Positions 20,791 to 31,592 of a stretch of 64,000 bases of DNA are shown piece after piece. The translations under genes were made by a program, and so were the position numbers. The stretch's first letter is position 1. Each line of letters begins with the position of its first letter. This DNA is from a candidate division FCPU426 bacterium (GTDB lineage Bacteria; Oederibacteriota; Muellerivitia; Muellerivitales; Muellerivitaceae): NCBI GenBank assembly GCA_003152075.1, contig PLZG01000086.1, forward strand, positions 601-64,600, written 5' to 3'. The notes beneath the pieces are model-generated. The model was not told where the DNA came from. It made no database searches and saw only the letters and a program-made list of their open reading frames with translations.

Positions 20791-23118
20791 ATGACCCTCA
20801 AAAATATGTTTTTCTTTGTCCTCGCCGTCGCCCTGGTTTTGGGGTTGGTAGGGTCCGTTTTTGCGACGGAAAAGGATGATTCCGCGAAAATTACATCGGT
20901 TAAAATCGAGGGTAATAAAGCCATTTCCAACCTTCTTATATACGGCCACCTAATTGAAAAAGAGGGTGACCCCTTTTCACTTCGCAGAGTAAGAATGGAT
21001 ATTCATAACCTTTTCTCGATGGGTGATTTCACGGACGTTAAAGCGGATATTGAGCCCGGGGCCAAAGCGGGCCAGGTCAACCTTACTTTCAAGGTTGTGG
21101 AGCGCCCCGTGATTAACAAGATGATCTTTAAAGGGAACAAAAAGTGGAAGGCGAGTAAGTTCCTGGAAGAGATTAAATTGGCCCCAAAATCCGCGTTTGA
21201 CCAAACCCAATTGAATTCTGATCTTGAAACCATCAAAAAACTTTATTCTGACGAGGGCTATTCCAACGCGGTAATATCCGCCGAAACCAAGGTAAATGCC
21301 GAAAAAAACACAGTTGATGTCATTGTGGAAGTATCCGAGGGCTTTCAAATAAAAATTAGTGATATCACGGTATTGAACGCGCAAGCTTTCAGTGTCAATA
21401 AGATCACCGATCAAATGAAAGAAAACAAGAAAGGCGATAAATACAAGCCTGAATCATTGAAAGATGACCTCAAGAAAATAGAGGACTTCTATCACGATGA
21501 GGGCTACTTGAAGGCTGTTGTTCTCAATCACTCCGAAAAAATAAGTCCTGAGAAAAAGAAAGTTTCTATCGCGATTTCCATTCAAGAGGGGGATCAATAC
21601 AATACTGGGGAAGTGAAATATCACGGTAATGTTTTAATGGATGATGATGAGTTGAATAAAGCGTTGGGCCTTAAGAAGGGTACTCTCCTTCGTAAAAATG
21701 AAATGGATGATGGGACTCGGAAAATGAAAACCCTTTACGCGGATAAGGGTTATATTTATTCCAGCATTAATCCGACAATGCAATATGACGACGAGTTGAA
21801 GAAAGTCGATATTTCTTTTGAGATTTCCGAAGGCCAGGTGGCCTACGTCCAAGACGTTAAAATCGTTGGTAATTATAAGACGCAGGATTATGTCATCCGA
21901 AGGGAACTTGCTATCAGCGCTGGGGATAAATTTGAAGCCTCGAAAATCAGACTATCCGCGCAAAACCTATACAATTTAGGTTTTTTTGACGAAATTAATC
22001 CTGAAGTGGAGCCGGGGGACGCGCCTGGTAAGGAAGTGCTGATTTTCCGGGTAAAGGAGAGACACACAGGTTCCATCAGCGTGGGTGGCGGCTACAGCTC
22101 GGTGGATGGTTTCGTTGGTAATGTTAAATTGGAAGAGGCGAATTTATTCGGCAAAGGCCAACATGCGAACTTGGATGTTCAGTTCGGCGCGTCTACTACT
22201 AGTTTTAATATCGGTTTCAGCGAACCTTGGCTCTTTAACACGAGGACTTCCCTGGGGGTTAATTTATTCGATACCCAGCGTTACTTTTACAGTAATGGCG
22301 TGGTTACGACTACTGACCAAATTTACGAGGAGTCCCAGATTGGAGCATCCATAAGCGTGGGCCGGAGACTCAGCCAATATTGGAGTGTTTTTGGAGCTTA
22401 TTCCCTTCAAGACGTCGTTATCAACAATATTGGACAAGCCTATAGCACTATTGGCACTCCGAATTACATTGCTCCACAAGACGGTTGGACGAGCAGTTTC
22501 ACCCCGCGATTGGTTTATGACAGCCGCGATAAATTTGACTTCCCCACTATGGGTTGGAAACACCAATTGTCCATTGAGTTCGCGGGCGGACCCTTGCAGG
22601 GCAGTAATAATTTCATAAAGTTAATTGAGGACACGAGTCACTTTATTCCCTTGCCTTTGGGTTTTGTTTTTGGCGAACATATACGCCTGGGTGGAGCCCA
22701 AGGTTATTGGTTCAACGGCCACGGCTTTACCGATGTTCCTATTTACGAGAAGTTTTACGCCGGTGGAACGGACACTGTCCGTGGCTATACAGAGAGAAGC
22801 GTAGGCCCCATTACCGGTGGGAACGCGTTATTTGTTTCCAACACCGAATTTCGGCACGATATTATCGGCCCTCTTAGGGCACTGGGTTTCTTCGACATTG
22901 GTGATTCTTGGTCAAATATTTACAGTCTTAATGAATATAATCTTGGTATAAATGAAGCGGGTCCCCAAATGGGAGCGGGTATTGGCGCCCGCCTGACCAT
23001 CCCAGGCACCCTCATCGCCATTCGCCTGGATTATGGCTGGCCGATCAACACGAATTTGTCCACCGCCGCCGCTCCGCGAGGCGGCACTTTACACTTCAAT
23101 CTCGGCGACCTCTTCTAA
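20791..23118 (+). CDS. bamA: Outer membrane protein assembly factor BamA
   Basis: Signal peptide, serial POTRA repeats, Omp85 barrel with FYAGGTDTVRGY and terminal RLDYGWPINT...LHFNLGDLF. Confidence 0.95.
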   Translation: MTLKNMFFFVLAVALVLGLVGSVFATEKDDSAKITSVKIEGNKAISNLLIYGHLIEKEGDPFSLRRVRMDIHNLFSMGDFTDVKADIEPGAKAGQVNLTFKVVERPVINKMIFKGNKKWKASKFLEEIKLAPKSAFDQTQLNSDLETIKKLYSDEGYSNAVISAETKVNAEKNTVDVIVEVSEGFQIKISDITVLNAQAFSVNKITDQMKENKKGDKYKPESLKDDLKKIEDFYHDEGYLKAVVLNHSEKISPEKKKVSIAISIQEGDQYNTGEVKYHGNVLMDDDELNKALGLKKGTLLRKNEMDDGTRKMKTLYADKGYIYSSINPTMQYDDELKKVDISFEISEGQVAYVQDVKIVGNYKTQDYVIRRELAISAGDKFEASKIRLSAQNLYNLGFFDEINPEVEPGDAPGKEVLIFRVKERHTGSISVGGGYSSVDGFVGNVKLEEANLFGKGQHANLDVQFGASTTSFNIGFSEPWLFNTRTSLGVNLFDTQRYFYSNGVVTTTDQIYEESQIGASISVGRRLSQYWSVFGAYSLQDVVINNIGQAYSTIGTPNYIAPQDGWTSSFTPRLVYDSRDKFDFPTMGWKHQLSIEFAGGPLQGSNNFIKLIEDTSHFIPLPLGFVFGEHIRLGGAQGYWFNGHGFTDVPIYEKFYAGGTDTVRGYTERSVGPITGGNALFVSNTEFRHDIIGPLRALGFFDIGDSWSNIYSLNEYNLGINEAGPQMGAGIGARLTIPGTLIAIRLDYGWPINTNLSTAAAPRGGTLHFNLGDLF

Positions 23119-23156
23119 CCGCCATCAGCGGAATTTTAAATTATGAATTGAGGTTC

Positions 23157-23182
23157 TTTTCCATCCTTTTCAGGATGGAAAA
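23157..23182. repeat. 11 bp perfect inverted repeat (TTTTCCATCCT-TTTC-AGGATGGAAAA)
   Basis: Read directly; lies in bamA-surE gap, no T-tract on the plus strand after the stem. Confidence 0.85.
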
Positions 23183-23240
23183 CTACATAAACTACGAACT
23201 TCACACTGCGAACTTCAAACTTTTTGAGTAAAATCCTTTC

Positions 23241-24014
23241 ATGCGTATTTTACTCACTAACGACGACGGTATAGACGCTCCTGGCTTGAGAGCCCTTTTT
23301 GAAGCCGTAAGAGGACTGGGGGAGGTGGCCATCTCCGCTCCCGTGAAACAGGCTAGTGCAACGGGCCATTCTATTTCCTTAAATTCCCCTTTCAAAGTTG
23401 AGCCCGTTCAATGGCCCGGAAGCAGTCATGCTTTCCGGGTGGCAAGCACTCCAGCAGATTGTGTCCGAACCGCCGTGTTGAAACTATTGCCCTGGAAACC
23501 TGATCTCGTCATTTCCGGGATAAACCAAGGTGCCAACTACGGAACCCTGATCCTTTACTCAGGGACGGTTGCAGCCGCGGCCGAGGCGGCTTTGCTGGGA
23601 ATTCCCGCAATGGCCATTTCCCTAACAAGCCACTCGAACAAGGATTTTTCTGCAAGTGCCCAGTTTTCCCGGAAAATGGCGGAATGGATTCACGCAAAAG
23701 GCATGGCTGCCGGGGTTGTTTTAAACGTTAACGTTCCGCCATTGGCTTCCCAAGCCATCAAGGGGGTAGCATTGACCCACCAAGGTCAATTTCGGCATAT
23801 CGAGGATATTGAACCCCATTCCCATTTGGAGGATCATTTCAATTATATTTTAAACAGCCCCAGTGAACCTTTGATGGAGCACCCGGAGTCTGACGTGGCA
23901 AAAGTTAAAGAAGGTTATATTTCGGTTACGCCTTTGCACTTAGATTTGACCGCCCGACATCATTTCGACCATTTCTCGGATTGGTCTTGGGAGGGACCCG
24001 AATGGATGGAATAA
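23241..24014 (+). CDS. surE: 5'/3'-nucleotidase SurE
   Basis: MRILLTNDDGIDAPGLRALFEAV, PADCVRTAVLKLLPWKPDLVISGINQGANYG, YSGTVAAAAEAALLGIPAMAIS. Confidence 0.97.
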   Translation: MRILLTNDDGIDAPGLRALFEAVRGLGEVAISAPVKQASATGHSISLNSPFKVEPVQWPGSSHAFRVASTPADCVRTAVLKLLPWKPDLVISGINQGANYGTLILYSGTVAAAAEAALLGIPAMAISLTSHSNKDFSASAQFSRKMAEWIHAKGMAAGVVLNVNVPPLASQAIKGVALTHQGQFRHIEDIEPHSHLEDHFNYILNSPSEPLMEHPESDVAKVKEGYISVTPLHLDLTARHHFDHFSDWSWEGPEWME

Positions 24015-25060
24015 GGGAAGGTGGAAGGCTGGCGCCCGGATCTTTGCCGCTAAAAGATCCAATTGAGGCCGTGCAAACCCAATTCCGGGCTTTCCCGGAG
24101 ATACCCGCTTGGCCCCAGCTTCCAAAGAAATCCGAAAAAGAACAAATGAACCGGCAGGGTCTCTCCGGATTGCCGGGATTGAGTTGGCCCACAGTTGACC
24201 AGCCCGTTTTCACGCTATCGAGCGCCGATACTGCGGAAGTAGTCGAAACTCTTAAAACCGAAAATCAAGAAAATCGTCTTTCCCGGGCGGCTTTCAAACA
24301 GGAGGAAGCCTCTGGCTTTTTCGCCTTTTTGGATCAGGCTCCTCGTCTCATTTCGGCTGGGGTCTCCGCCGTTAAGGGTCAAATCGCTGGTCCGATTACC
24401 TTAGGATTAACCATCCGGGATGAGGCGGGCAAACCTCTTTTGGCTTCACGGGAATCCATGGGCGTCTTGGTGGAATACCTTGTGATGCATTGCCGGTGGC
24501 AGGCTCAAAAGCTTTCCGCGTTGCGAAAACCGGTTATTTTTTTCCTCGACGAACCCTTTTTGGGCGGCAACTTTCAACCCGACCCCTATGGGCTGGAATG
24601 GAAAGATATCCAAGCGTTGCTGAGGCGAGTCCTGGAATCGCTTCAAGACGAGGGGGTTTTAACCGGAATTCATACCTGTGGTCCCGGCCCTTGGGATTGG
24701 TTTTATGAAACGCCTGCCGAGATTTTTCATTTTGATGCCTTTAAGCACATGGGACATCTTTTGGACCACCCCCAAAAATTCAACGAGTATATTCACAAAG
24801 GGGGAATGGTTGTTTGGGGAATGGTACCCACAGAGGTGTCAAAGGGGGGATTCTCCGATCCTGATGAACTTTTTCACCAATGGGTCGACGATTATGAGGC
24901 TTTGGTTAAGAAGGGCCTGTCCCGGGAGGAATTGATCGGAAGGTCTTTTTTTTCTACTTCCTGCGGATTAGGAAATAGTTCCGCTCGCGTTATGGAGGAA
25001 GGCATCCGTTGCCTGGGAACTTTGGTTTCGCTTTGGCGATCCAATATCAGCCTGAAATAA
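24002..25060 (+). CDS. Core methionine synthase (MetE C-terminal/UROD-fold) family protein
   Basis: Start overlaps surE stop. GIHTCG and STSCGLGNSS match the Zn-ligand His-x-Cys...Cys pattern of MetE catalytic domains; no MetE N-terminal domain. Confidence 0.75.
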   Translation: MDGIREGGRLAPGSLPLKDPIEAVQTQFRAFPEIPAWPQLPKKSEKEQMNRQGLSGLPGLSWPTVDQPVFTLSSADTAEVVETLKTENQENRLSRAAFKQEEASGFFAFLDQAPRLISAGVSAVKGQIAGPITLGLTIRDEAGKPLLASRESMGVLVEYLVMHCRWQAQKLSALRKPVIFFLDEPFLGGNFQPDPYGLEWKDIQALLRRVLESLQDEGVLTGIHTCGPGPWDWFYETPAEIFHFDAFKHMGHLLDHPQKFNEYIHKGGMVVWGMVPTEVSKGGFSDPDELFHQWVDDYEALVKKGLSREELIGRSFFSTSCGLGNSSARVMEEGIRCLGTLVSLWRSNISLK

Positions 25061-25136
25061 CTACCAGTTGGAGCCCAATAGCCATTGAAAATTGTTGGGT
25101 CGGGTATTTCGCATTTGATTATGAACTGAGGTGATC

Positions 25137-25325
25137 ATGAGGGGGAGAATCTCAGCGGTTTTGGATGAATTGCATCCCATGATTCAGGCTGACGGCGGAA
25201 GTATTGAATTGGTTGATGTTTCGTCGGAGGGCGTTGTTCAGATTCGGTTTGTGAATATTTGCGCTGATTGTTCTGATTCAATGATATCCCTACGAGAAGG
25301 GATGGAGCGATTACTGAAGGAGTGA
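25137..25325 (+). CDS. NifU C-terminal-domain-like protein
   Basis: LHPMIQADGGSIELVDVSSEGVVQIRF...CADCSDSMISLREGMERLLKE; CxxC present. Confidence 0.8.
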   Translation: MRGRISAVLDELHPMIQADGGSIELVDVSSEGVVQIRFVNICADCSDSMISLREGMERLLKE

Positions 25326-25388
25326 ATTCCAGGTGTCATTCGTGTTGTCGCCTTGTAGTTTTATTCCAAGGTTGAAAGCTATCCTAGG

Positions 25389-25417
25389 TTGACAGTTTTC
25401 AATGTTTCCTCGATACT
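25389..25417 (+). promoter_or_regulatory. Sigma70-type promoter upstream of purB
   Basis: TTGACA (25389-25394), 17 bp spacer, GATACT (25412-25417). Confidence 0.65.
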
Positions 25418-25423
25418 AGTCCC

Positions 25424-25560
25424 ACTTTTCCCTCGCACCTACTTTACAATTGTCGGGTCTCTTATAAAAAACGCTGTCTGAAAGCGTAGGGATTCCTTTT
25501 TTTATTTTCGGGTTCGGCCCACTAGGGATAGTGGTGGCAGGCGTTAATTGAACCAAGGAG
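25424..25560 (+). promoter_or_regulatory. Candidate structured 5' leader of purB, unclassified
   Basis: CCACTA-GGGA-TAGTGG hairpin (25519-25534) enclosed by GGTTC/GAACC (25511-25515/25550-25554), plus mutually exclusive pairings of AACGCTGTC 25470-25478; ends at AAGGAG SD. Confidence 0.4.
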
Positions 25561-25566
25561 TTGAAT

Positions 25567-26862
25567 TTGATACCGCGCTACACCTTGCCGGAAATGGGTT
25601 TTCTTTGGTCCGAACAGGCCAAGTATGAATCCTGGCTCAAGGTGGAAGTGGCCGCCTGTGAGGCCTGGGCCAAGTTGGGACGCATTCCGAAAAAAGACCT
25701 AGCGGTCATCAAAAAAAAGGCCAAGTTTTCGCTCAAACGTATCGAAGCGATCGAGAAAAAAACTAACCACGACCTTATCGCCTTCACGACATCGGTGGCC
25801 GAGTTTGTGGGCCCCTCGTCCCGATTTATCCATATGGGCCTTACTTCTACGGACGTGGTGGACACGGCCCAAGCCATCCAACTTACCGGTGCCTGCGACA
25901 TCCTCCTCAAACAACTCGAAGCTTTGCGTATAGTTTTAAAGCGCCAAGCGAAGAAGCACCTCTATTCTATGATGATCGGTCGTACTCACGGGGTCCATGC
26001 CGAGCCCATCACCTTCGGGCTGAAAATGGCCCTTTGGTTTTCCGAGGTAGGCCGTCAAATTGAGCGATTGAAACAGGCCCGTGAACATGTGGCGGTTGGG
26101 ATGATCTCAGGGGCGGTGGGGACCTTTGCCAATATCGATCCGCGCGTGGAAGCCTATGTCTGTAAAAGTTTGGGACTGAAGCCGGCGCTTGTTTCTTCCC
26201 AGACTCTCCAAAGGGACCGTCACGCTTATTTCCTTTCCGTGCTTGCGGTTATTGCTTCCTCTCTAGAAAAGTTTGCTACCGAAATACGGAATCTTCAACG
26301 TACCGAAATTCTTGAGACTGAGGAATATTTTGCGGAAGGACAAAAAGGCTCTTCCGCCATGCCGCATAAACGCAATCCCTTGACAGCCGAAAGGGTCGCA
26401 GGATTGGCTCGCGTTATGAGAGGCTACGCTCTGGCGGCTCAGGAAAACGTGGCCTTGTGGCACGAGAGGGACATCACTCATTCCTCCGCTGAGAGGATTA
26501 TTCTTCCTGACGCCACTATCCTTTTGAATTACATGCTGGACAAATTTATCGATGTTATGGACCGGTTAAATATCTATCCGGAACGAATGATGAAAAACAT
26601 TCAATTGACCCGGGGGTTGGTTTCCTCCCAACAGGTTCTTTTAGCCTTGGTGAAAAGGGGCTTGACCCGTGAAAAGGCCTATTCCCTTGTCCAACGAAAC
26701 GCGCTCAACGCCTGGAAAAACGAGGCGAACTTCCGCCAGTTGATTGAGGCCGACTCGGAGGTTACGGGCCTTCTGACTTCCTCTGAAATCGAGGAGTGTT
26801 TTAACCTTTCGTACCACTTGAAAAACGTGGATTACATCTTGAAACGAGCGGGAATTTCTTAA
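25567..26862 (+). CDS. purB: Adenylosuccinate lyase
   Basis: MIPRYTLPEMGFLWSEQAKYESWL, TSTDVVDTAQAIQL, GSSAMPHKRNPLTAER. TTG 25567 preferred: AAGGAG ends 6 nt upstream. Confidence 0.97.
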   Translation: MIPRYTLPEMGFLWSEQAKYESWLKVEVAACEAWAKLGRIPKKDLAVIKKKAKFSLKRIEAIEKKTNHDLIAFTTSVAEFVGPSSRFIHMGLTSTDVVDTAQAIQLTGACDILLKQLEALRIVLKRQAKKHLYSMMIGRTHGVHAEPITFGLKMALWFSEVGRQIERLKQAREHVAVGMISGAVGTFANIDPRVEAYVCKSLGLKPALVSSQTLQRDRHAYFLSVLAVIASSLEKFATEIRNLQRTEILETEEYFAEGQKGSSAMPHKRNPLTAERVAGLARVMRGYALAAQENVALWHERDITHSSAERIILPDATILLNYMLDKFIDVMDRLNIYPERMMKNIQLTRGLVSSQQVLLALVKRGLTREKAYSLVQRNALNAWKNEANFRQLIEADSEVTGLLTSSEIEECFNLSYHLKNVDYILKRAGIS

Positions 26863-26876
26863 GTCAAGGAGTCGTC

Positions 26877-27131
26877 ATGAGTTGGCATGTCAGCGTTTAT
26901 GTCACTTTGAAACCGTCGGTGATGGATCCACAAGGGGCCACGGTGCAGCGGGCTTTGAACCAGATGGGTTATAAGGCTGTGACGGGAGTACGGATGGGCA
27001 AATTCACGGAATTGGAATTCGAAGCAGGCCTTTCCGAAGAGGATGTGAAGAAACAGGGCGATGAAATCTGCGACAAGCTTTTGGCCAACCCTAACATTGA
27101 ATCCTATCGATTCACAGTGGAGAAAAAATGA
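26877..27131 (+). CDS. purS: Phosphoribosylformylglycinamidine synthase subunit PurS
   Basis: 84 aa; [26 protein letters not shown]...[12 protein letters not shown]; between purB and purQ. Confidence 0.95.
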   Translation: MSWHVSVYVTLKPSVMDPQGATVQRALNQMGYKAVTGVRMGKFTELEFEAGLSEEDVKKQGDEICDKLLANPNIESYRFTVEKK

Positions 27132-27826
27132 AATTTTCGGTCACGGTTTTTCCCGGTTCCAATTGCGATCACGACTGCGAATACGTGGTTCGGAATGTCA
27201 TGGGACAGCCGGTGGAAATGGTCTGGCACAAGGAAACGGATTTAAGGAATCCTGATTGCGTGGTTGTCCCAGGTGGGTTCTCCTATGGGGATTATTTGCG
27301 TACCGGGGCCATCGCGCGCTTTTCCCCCGTGATGAAATCGGTGGCTGATTTCGCCGCCAAAGGCGGCTTGGTTATTGGCATTTGCAATGGATTCCAAATC
27401 CTTTGCGAGGCGGGGCTTCTTCCGGGAGCACTCCTACGCAACAAGGGCCTTCAGTTCATCTGCCAGAATGTCTATATCAAGGTGGAACAAACCGACACGC
27501 CTTACACCAACGCCTGCAAGCCAGGGCAGGTTTTGAAGATACCCATCGCCCATGGGGAAGGGAATTATTTCATTGACCCCGAGGGCCTTAAAAAACTAAA
27601 GGACAACCGACAAATCGTGGTCCGCTATTGCGATATAAAAGGAAATTTGACTCCTGAATCCAATCCCAATGGTTCGTTGGACAATATTGCCGGGATTTGT
27701 AACGAGAAAAGGAATGTATTTGGCCTGATGCCACACCCGGACCGGTCGGCCGAGGATATTCTCGGCAGTCACGACGGCCAATTTATTTGGAACTCCATCC
27801 TGGCGGCCAAGGTGGGCGTGTCATGA
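27128..27826 (+). CDS. purQ: Phosphoribosylformylglycinamidine synthase subunit PurQ
   Basis: [66 protein letters not shown]. Confidence 0.97.
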   Translation: MKFSVTVFPGSNCDHDCEYVVRNVMGQPVEMVWHKETDLRNPDCVVVPGGFSYGDYLRTGAIARFSPVMKSVADFAAKGGLVIGICNGFQILCEAGLLPGALLRNKGLQFICQNVYIKVEQTDTPYTNACKPGQVLKIPIAHGEGNYFIDPEGLKKLKDNRQIVVRYCDIKGNLTPESNPNGSLDNIAGICNEKRNVFGLMPHPDRSAEDILGSHDGQFIWNSILAAKVGVS

Positions 27827-30051
27827 GTCCCACCATGATGGACATTGAAATAACGCCGAAGATTATCGCGGAACATGGTCTCAAGCCGGATGAATACGAC
27901 CGTATTTGCAAAATACTCGGTCGAAAACCGAACATGACCGAATTGGGGCTCTATTCGGTCATGTGGAGCGAACATTGCGGTTACAAGCACTCCCGGGCGC
28001 TATTAAAGACCTTGCCGACCAAGGGGCCGAAGGTCCTCCAGGGACCGGGCGAGAACGCGGGTATCGTGGATATTGGCGAGGGTTGGGCGGTGGCTTTCAA
28101 AGTAGAGTCTCACAATCATCCCTCAGCCATTGAGCCTTACCAGGGCGCGGCCACGGGAGTCGGTGGTATCTTGCGGGATATTTTTACCATGGGTGCCAGG
28201 CCTATCGCTTCCTTAAACTCCCTGCGGTTTGGACCCTTAACCGATCCTAAAGTGAAGCGCCTTTTCGCCGGGGTCGTTCACGGCATCGCCGATTACGGTA
28301 ATTGCATGGGTATCCCGACCGTGGCCGGGGAAGTGGTGTTTGATGAGAATTACAGCGAGAATTGTTTGGTCAATGCCATGTCGGTAGGGCTGGTGCGGCA
28401 TGAGCAAATTATCCGAGGACGCGCGACTGGGGTGGGCAACCCAGTTATTTATATCGGGGCCACGACCGGACGGGATGGAATTCATGGCGCCACTTTCGCC
28501 TCGACGGAGATCACCAATGAATCCACTGAAAAACGAAGCGCCGTCCAAGTGGCCGATCCGTTTATGGAAAAACTCTTGATGGAAGCCACCCTGGAACTTA
28601 TTCATGGTGATCTATTGGTCGGCATACAAGATATGGGCGCGGCGGGATTGACCTGTTCCACCTGTGAAATGGCCAGTCGTGGTGGCGCGGGAATCGAGAT
28701 TGATGTGGCCAAGGTGCCACAAAGGGAAAAGGGCATGACGCCCTATGAAATCCTCCTTTCTGAATCCCAGGAACGCATGCTTTTGGTGGCTAAGCCCGGA
28801 AACGAACAGAAGGTTCATGACATCCTGGCCAAATGGGACTTGCACGCCGCTACCATCGGTATCGTGACAGACACGGGCCGGATGGTGGTGAAAGAAAACG
28901 GAAAGGTTGTGGCTGATGTACCTGCTGATTCTTTGACCGAGGCCCCTATTTATCACCCCGCCAAAAGCGAGCCCGCTATTCTTCAAAAACACCGGGACTT
29001 CGACGAAAAAAGCGTTTTGATTCCAAAAGACCTTCCGGATGTTTTGCTCAAACTTCTTTCGGACCCAACGATTGCCAGCAAACGCTGGGTTTACCGACAA
29101 TATGACCACATGGTGCGATCCAATACCCTTATCCGTCCCGGTTCCGATGCCGCAGTCATAAGAGTAAAAGGGACGAAGTTGGGGTTGGCCATGTGCATTG
29201 ATGGATTGGGTTCTTATTGTTCCCTAGACCCATATGAAGGGGCGAAGATTGTGGTGGCGGAAGCCGCCCGCAATATCGCCTGCTCAGGAGCCGAGCCTAT
29301 CGGTATGACCGATTGCTTGAATTTTGGAAGTCCGGAAAAGCCCGAGGTTTTTTATTATTTCGACCGAGTTGTTTCAGGTTTAGGCGATGCCTCTCGTGCT
29401 TTTGGCATTCCCATCACTGGGGGCAATGTGTCCCTCTATAACGAGAACCCGTCTGGTGCCATTGATCCCACGCCAATTGTGGGAATGATGGGGCTTTTTC
29501 AAAATGTGGATATAGCCGTTACTCAGTGGTTCAAGGATGAGGGGGATCTGGTTTATTTATTGGGGAATATCGGGGATTCCATTGGCGCAAGCCGTTATTT
29601 GCAGATCCAGCATGGAAAAAAGACGGGCCTGTGCCCTAAATTGGACTTGGGTGTGGAACTGGCGCTTCACAAGGCTTTGAGGGAGCTGGCGGAATCGAAA
29701 ATTCTTCAAAGCGCCCACGACTCTTCCGATGGCGGTTTCGCGGTAACTTTAGCTGAGTGTTGCATGACGGGGTTGACCCACGAGGCTCCCATGTTAGGGG
29801 CGAAACTGTCGCTTCCGGGGAGTGGGCGATTGGATGGTCGGCTTTTTGGGGAGGCTCAATCCAGGGCGGTTGTTTCCTGCAACCCTGGGCAAGCGGCCCA
29901 ATTGGAGGCTGTCGCTAAAAAATACGGCGTTCCTATTGAAAAAATAGGCCAGGCGGGAGGCGATTCGCTGGTGATTGGAAGCGAAATTAATCTCCCTGTC
30001 TCGAAATTGGCGGACTTGTTTTTTACGAGTATCGAAAAAATAATGGCGTAA
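27823..30051 (+). CDS. purL: Phosphoribosylformylglycinamidine synthase subunit PurL
   Basis: [67 protein letters not shown]. Confidence 0.97.
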   Translation: MSPTMMDIEITPKIIAEHGLKPDEYDRICKILGRKPNMTELGLYSVMWSEHCGYKHSRALLKTLPTKGPKVLQGPGENAGIVDIGEGWAVAFKVESHNHPSAIEPYQGAATGVGGILRDIFTMGARPIASLNSLRFGPLTDPKVKRLFAGVVHGIADYGNCMGIPTVAGEVVFDENYSENCLVNAMSVGLVRHEQIIRGRATGVGNPVIYIGATTGRDGIHGATFASTEITNESTEKRSAVQVADPFMEKLLMEATLELIHGDLLVGIQDMGAAGLTCSTCEMASRGGAGIEIDVAKVPQREKGMTPYEILLSESQERMLLVAKPGNEQKVHDILAKWDLHAATIGIVTDTGRMVVKENGKVVADVPADSLTEAPIYHPAKSEPAILQKHRDFDEKSVLIPKDLPDVLLKLLSDPTIASKRWVYRQYDHMVRSNTLIRPGSDAAVIRVKGTKLGLAMCIDGLGSYCSLDPYEGAKIVVAEAARNIACSGAEPIGMTDCLNFGSPEKPEVFYYFDRVVSGLGDASRAFGIPITGGNVSLYNENPSGAIDPTPIVGMMGLFQNVDIAVTQWFKDEGDLVYLLGNIGDSIGASRYLQIQHGKKTGLCPKLDLGVELALHKALRELAESKILQSAHDSSDGGFAVTLAECCMTGLTHEAPMLGAKLSLPGSGRLDGRLFGEAQSRAVVSCNPGQAAQLEAVAKKYGVPIEKIGQAGGDSLVIGSEINLPVSKLADLFFTSIEKIMA

Positions 30052-30120
30052 TTCGGCTATCTGGATTAGGCGGAGTTGTCGGCTTTTGGTGCGGACGAAA
30101 AAATGACTTAAGGCGGGAAA

Positions 30121-31575
30121 ATGAGCGAGCCCTTGGATCAAAAAGAAGAGCGCATAGAATCTAACGAGTGGCTGACGGATGATAAACCCCACGACCAATG
30201 CGGGGTTTTTGGCATCTACGGCCATCCGGAAGCGGCCAAGATCACTTACTTGGGCCTTCACTCGCTCCAACACCGGGGCCAAGAATCCGCCGGCATCTGC
30301 ACTATGGAGAACGGCCACCTATTCAATTACAAGCGCATGGGACTGGTCGCTGATATTTTTGATGAATCGGCTTTCAAGGAGCTTCCCGGAAAGACCGCCA
30401 TCGGCCACGTTCGTTACTCCACTACCGGTTCCTCTCAATTGCGCAATGCCCAGCCCATCGCTGTGGAGTATGCCCAGGGGAACCTGGCCATCGCCCACAA
30501 TGGCAATCTGGTAAATGCCCGTCGCATCCGTGATGAGTTGGAGGCGCGTGGTTCCATCTTTGTCTCGACGGTTGATTCGGAAGTCATTGTCCATTTGATA
30601 GCCCGCTCCAGCCAAGGCACTCTCGTTGAAGCACTTATTAGTTCACTTCAAAAGGTACGAGGGGCCTATTCGCTTTTGATTCTTTCCGATGACGGTTTGT
30701 TGGGAATGAGGGACCCTTCCGGCTTCCGGCCACTCTGCCTTGGCAAGTTGGATGACGCTTGGGTCTTGGCCAGCGAAACCTGCGCTTTTGACATCATCGA
30801 CGCTAAGTACGTTCGTGATGTTGAACCCGGTGAGATCGTGATGATCAATGAAAACGGGTTGGTTTCCATTAAACCTTTTGAGAAAACTCCTTCCTCCATG
30901 TGTATCTTTGAGTACATTTACTTCGCTCGGCCCGATTCCCGAATCTATAACACCAGCGTGCAAAAGGTTCGTAAACAACTGGGGCGGATATTGGCCCAGG
31001 AAGCGGCTGTTCCGGCGGATGTTGTTGTTCCTGTACCGGATTCTTCCAATATGGCCGCCACCGGTTTCGCCGAGGAATCCAAGATTCCCTACGAAATGGG
31101 GCTTATTCGAAACCACTATATCGGTCGAACCTTCATTGAGCCGGATCAGACGATTCGCGATTTCGGGGCCCGATTAAAATACAACGCTGTCAAGGAATCC
31201 ATGGAAGGCAAGAGGGTGATCCTGATCGACGATTCGATCGTTCGTGGAACCACCATGCGCAAAATCGTCAAGATGCTCCGGAATGTTGGGGCCAAGGAAG
31301 TGCATTTGCGAATCACGTCCCCGCCTATCATCTCACCTTGTTTCTACGGGATGGATTTTCCTAGCCGCAAGGAACTGATTGCCGCTACCCATAGTCTGGA
31401 AGAAATTCAAACCTACCTAAGGGTGGATAGCCTAGTCTATCTTTCGGTGGAAGGCATGATGAAAGCCGTCAAGGGAACGCCCCAAGGGCATTGCACGGCC
31501 TGTTTTACGGCGAAATATCCCGTGGCTTTTGACGAGGAAACCGAGAAGTATAGTTTGGAAGTGAATAAGTGCTGA
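30121..31575 (+). CDS. purF: Amidophosphoribosyltransferase
   Basis: DQCGVFGIYGHPEAAKITYLGLHSLQHRGQESAGI, VILIDDSIVRGTTMRKIVKMLR. Confidence 0.98.
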   Translation: MSEPLDQKEERIESNEWLTDDKPHDQCGVFGIYGHPEAAKITYLGLHSLQHRGQESAGICTMENGHLFNYKRMGLVADIFDESAFKELPGKTAIGHVRYSTTGSSQLRNAQPIAVEYAQGNLAIAHNGNLVNARRIRDELEARGSIFVSTVDSEVIVHLIARSSQGTLVEALISSLQKVRGAYSLLILSDDGLLGMRDPSGFRPLCLGKLDDAWVLASETCAFDIIDAKYVRDVEPGEIVMINENGLVSIKPFEKTPSSMCIFEYIYFARPDSRIYNTSVQKVRKQLGRILAQEAAVPADVVVPVPDSSNMAATGFAEESKIPYEMGLIRNHYIGRTFIEPDQTIRDFGARLKYNAVKESMEGKRVILIDDSIVRGTTMRKIVKMLRNVGAKEVHLRITSPPIISPCFYGMDFPSRKELIAATHSLEEIQTYLRVDSLVYLSVEGMMKAVKGTPQGHCTACFTAKYPVAFDEETEKYSLEVNKC

Positions 31576-31592
31576 TTTCGGAAAACTAAAGC

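Noticed and set aside
25424-25560. ZTP (pfl), guanine/adenine or ykkC-type riboswitch at purB
   Set aside because: Conserved core motifs of these classes are not visible, so only an unclassified structured leader is claimed.
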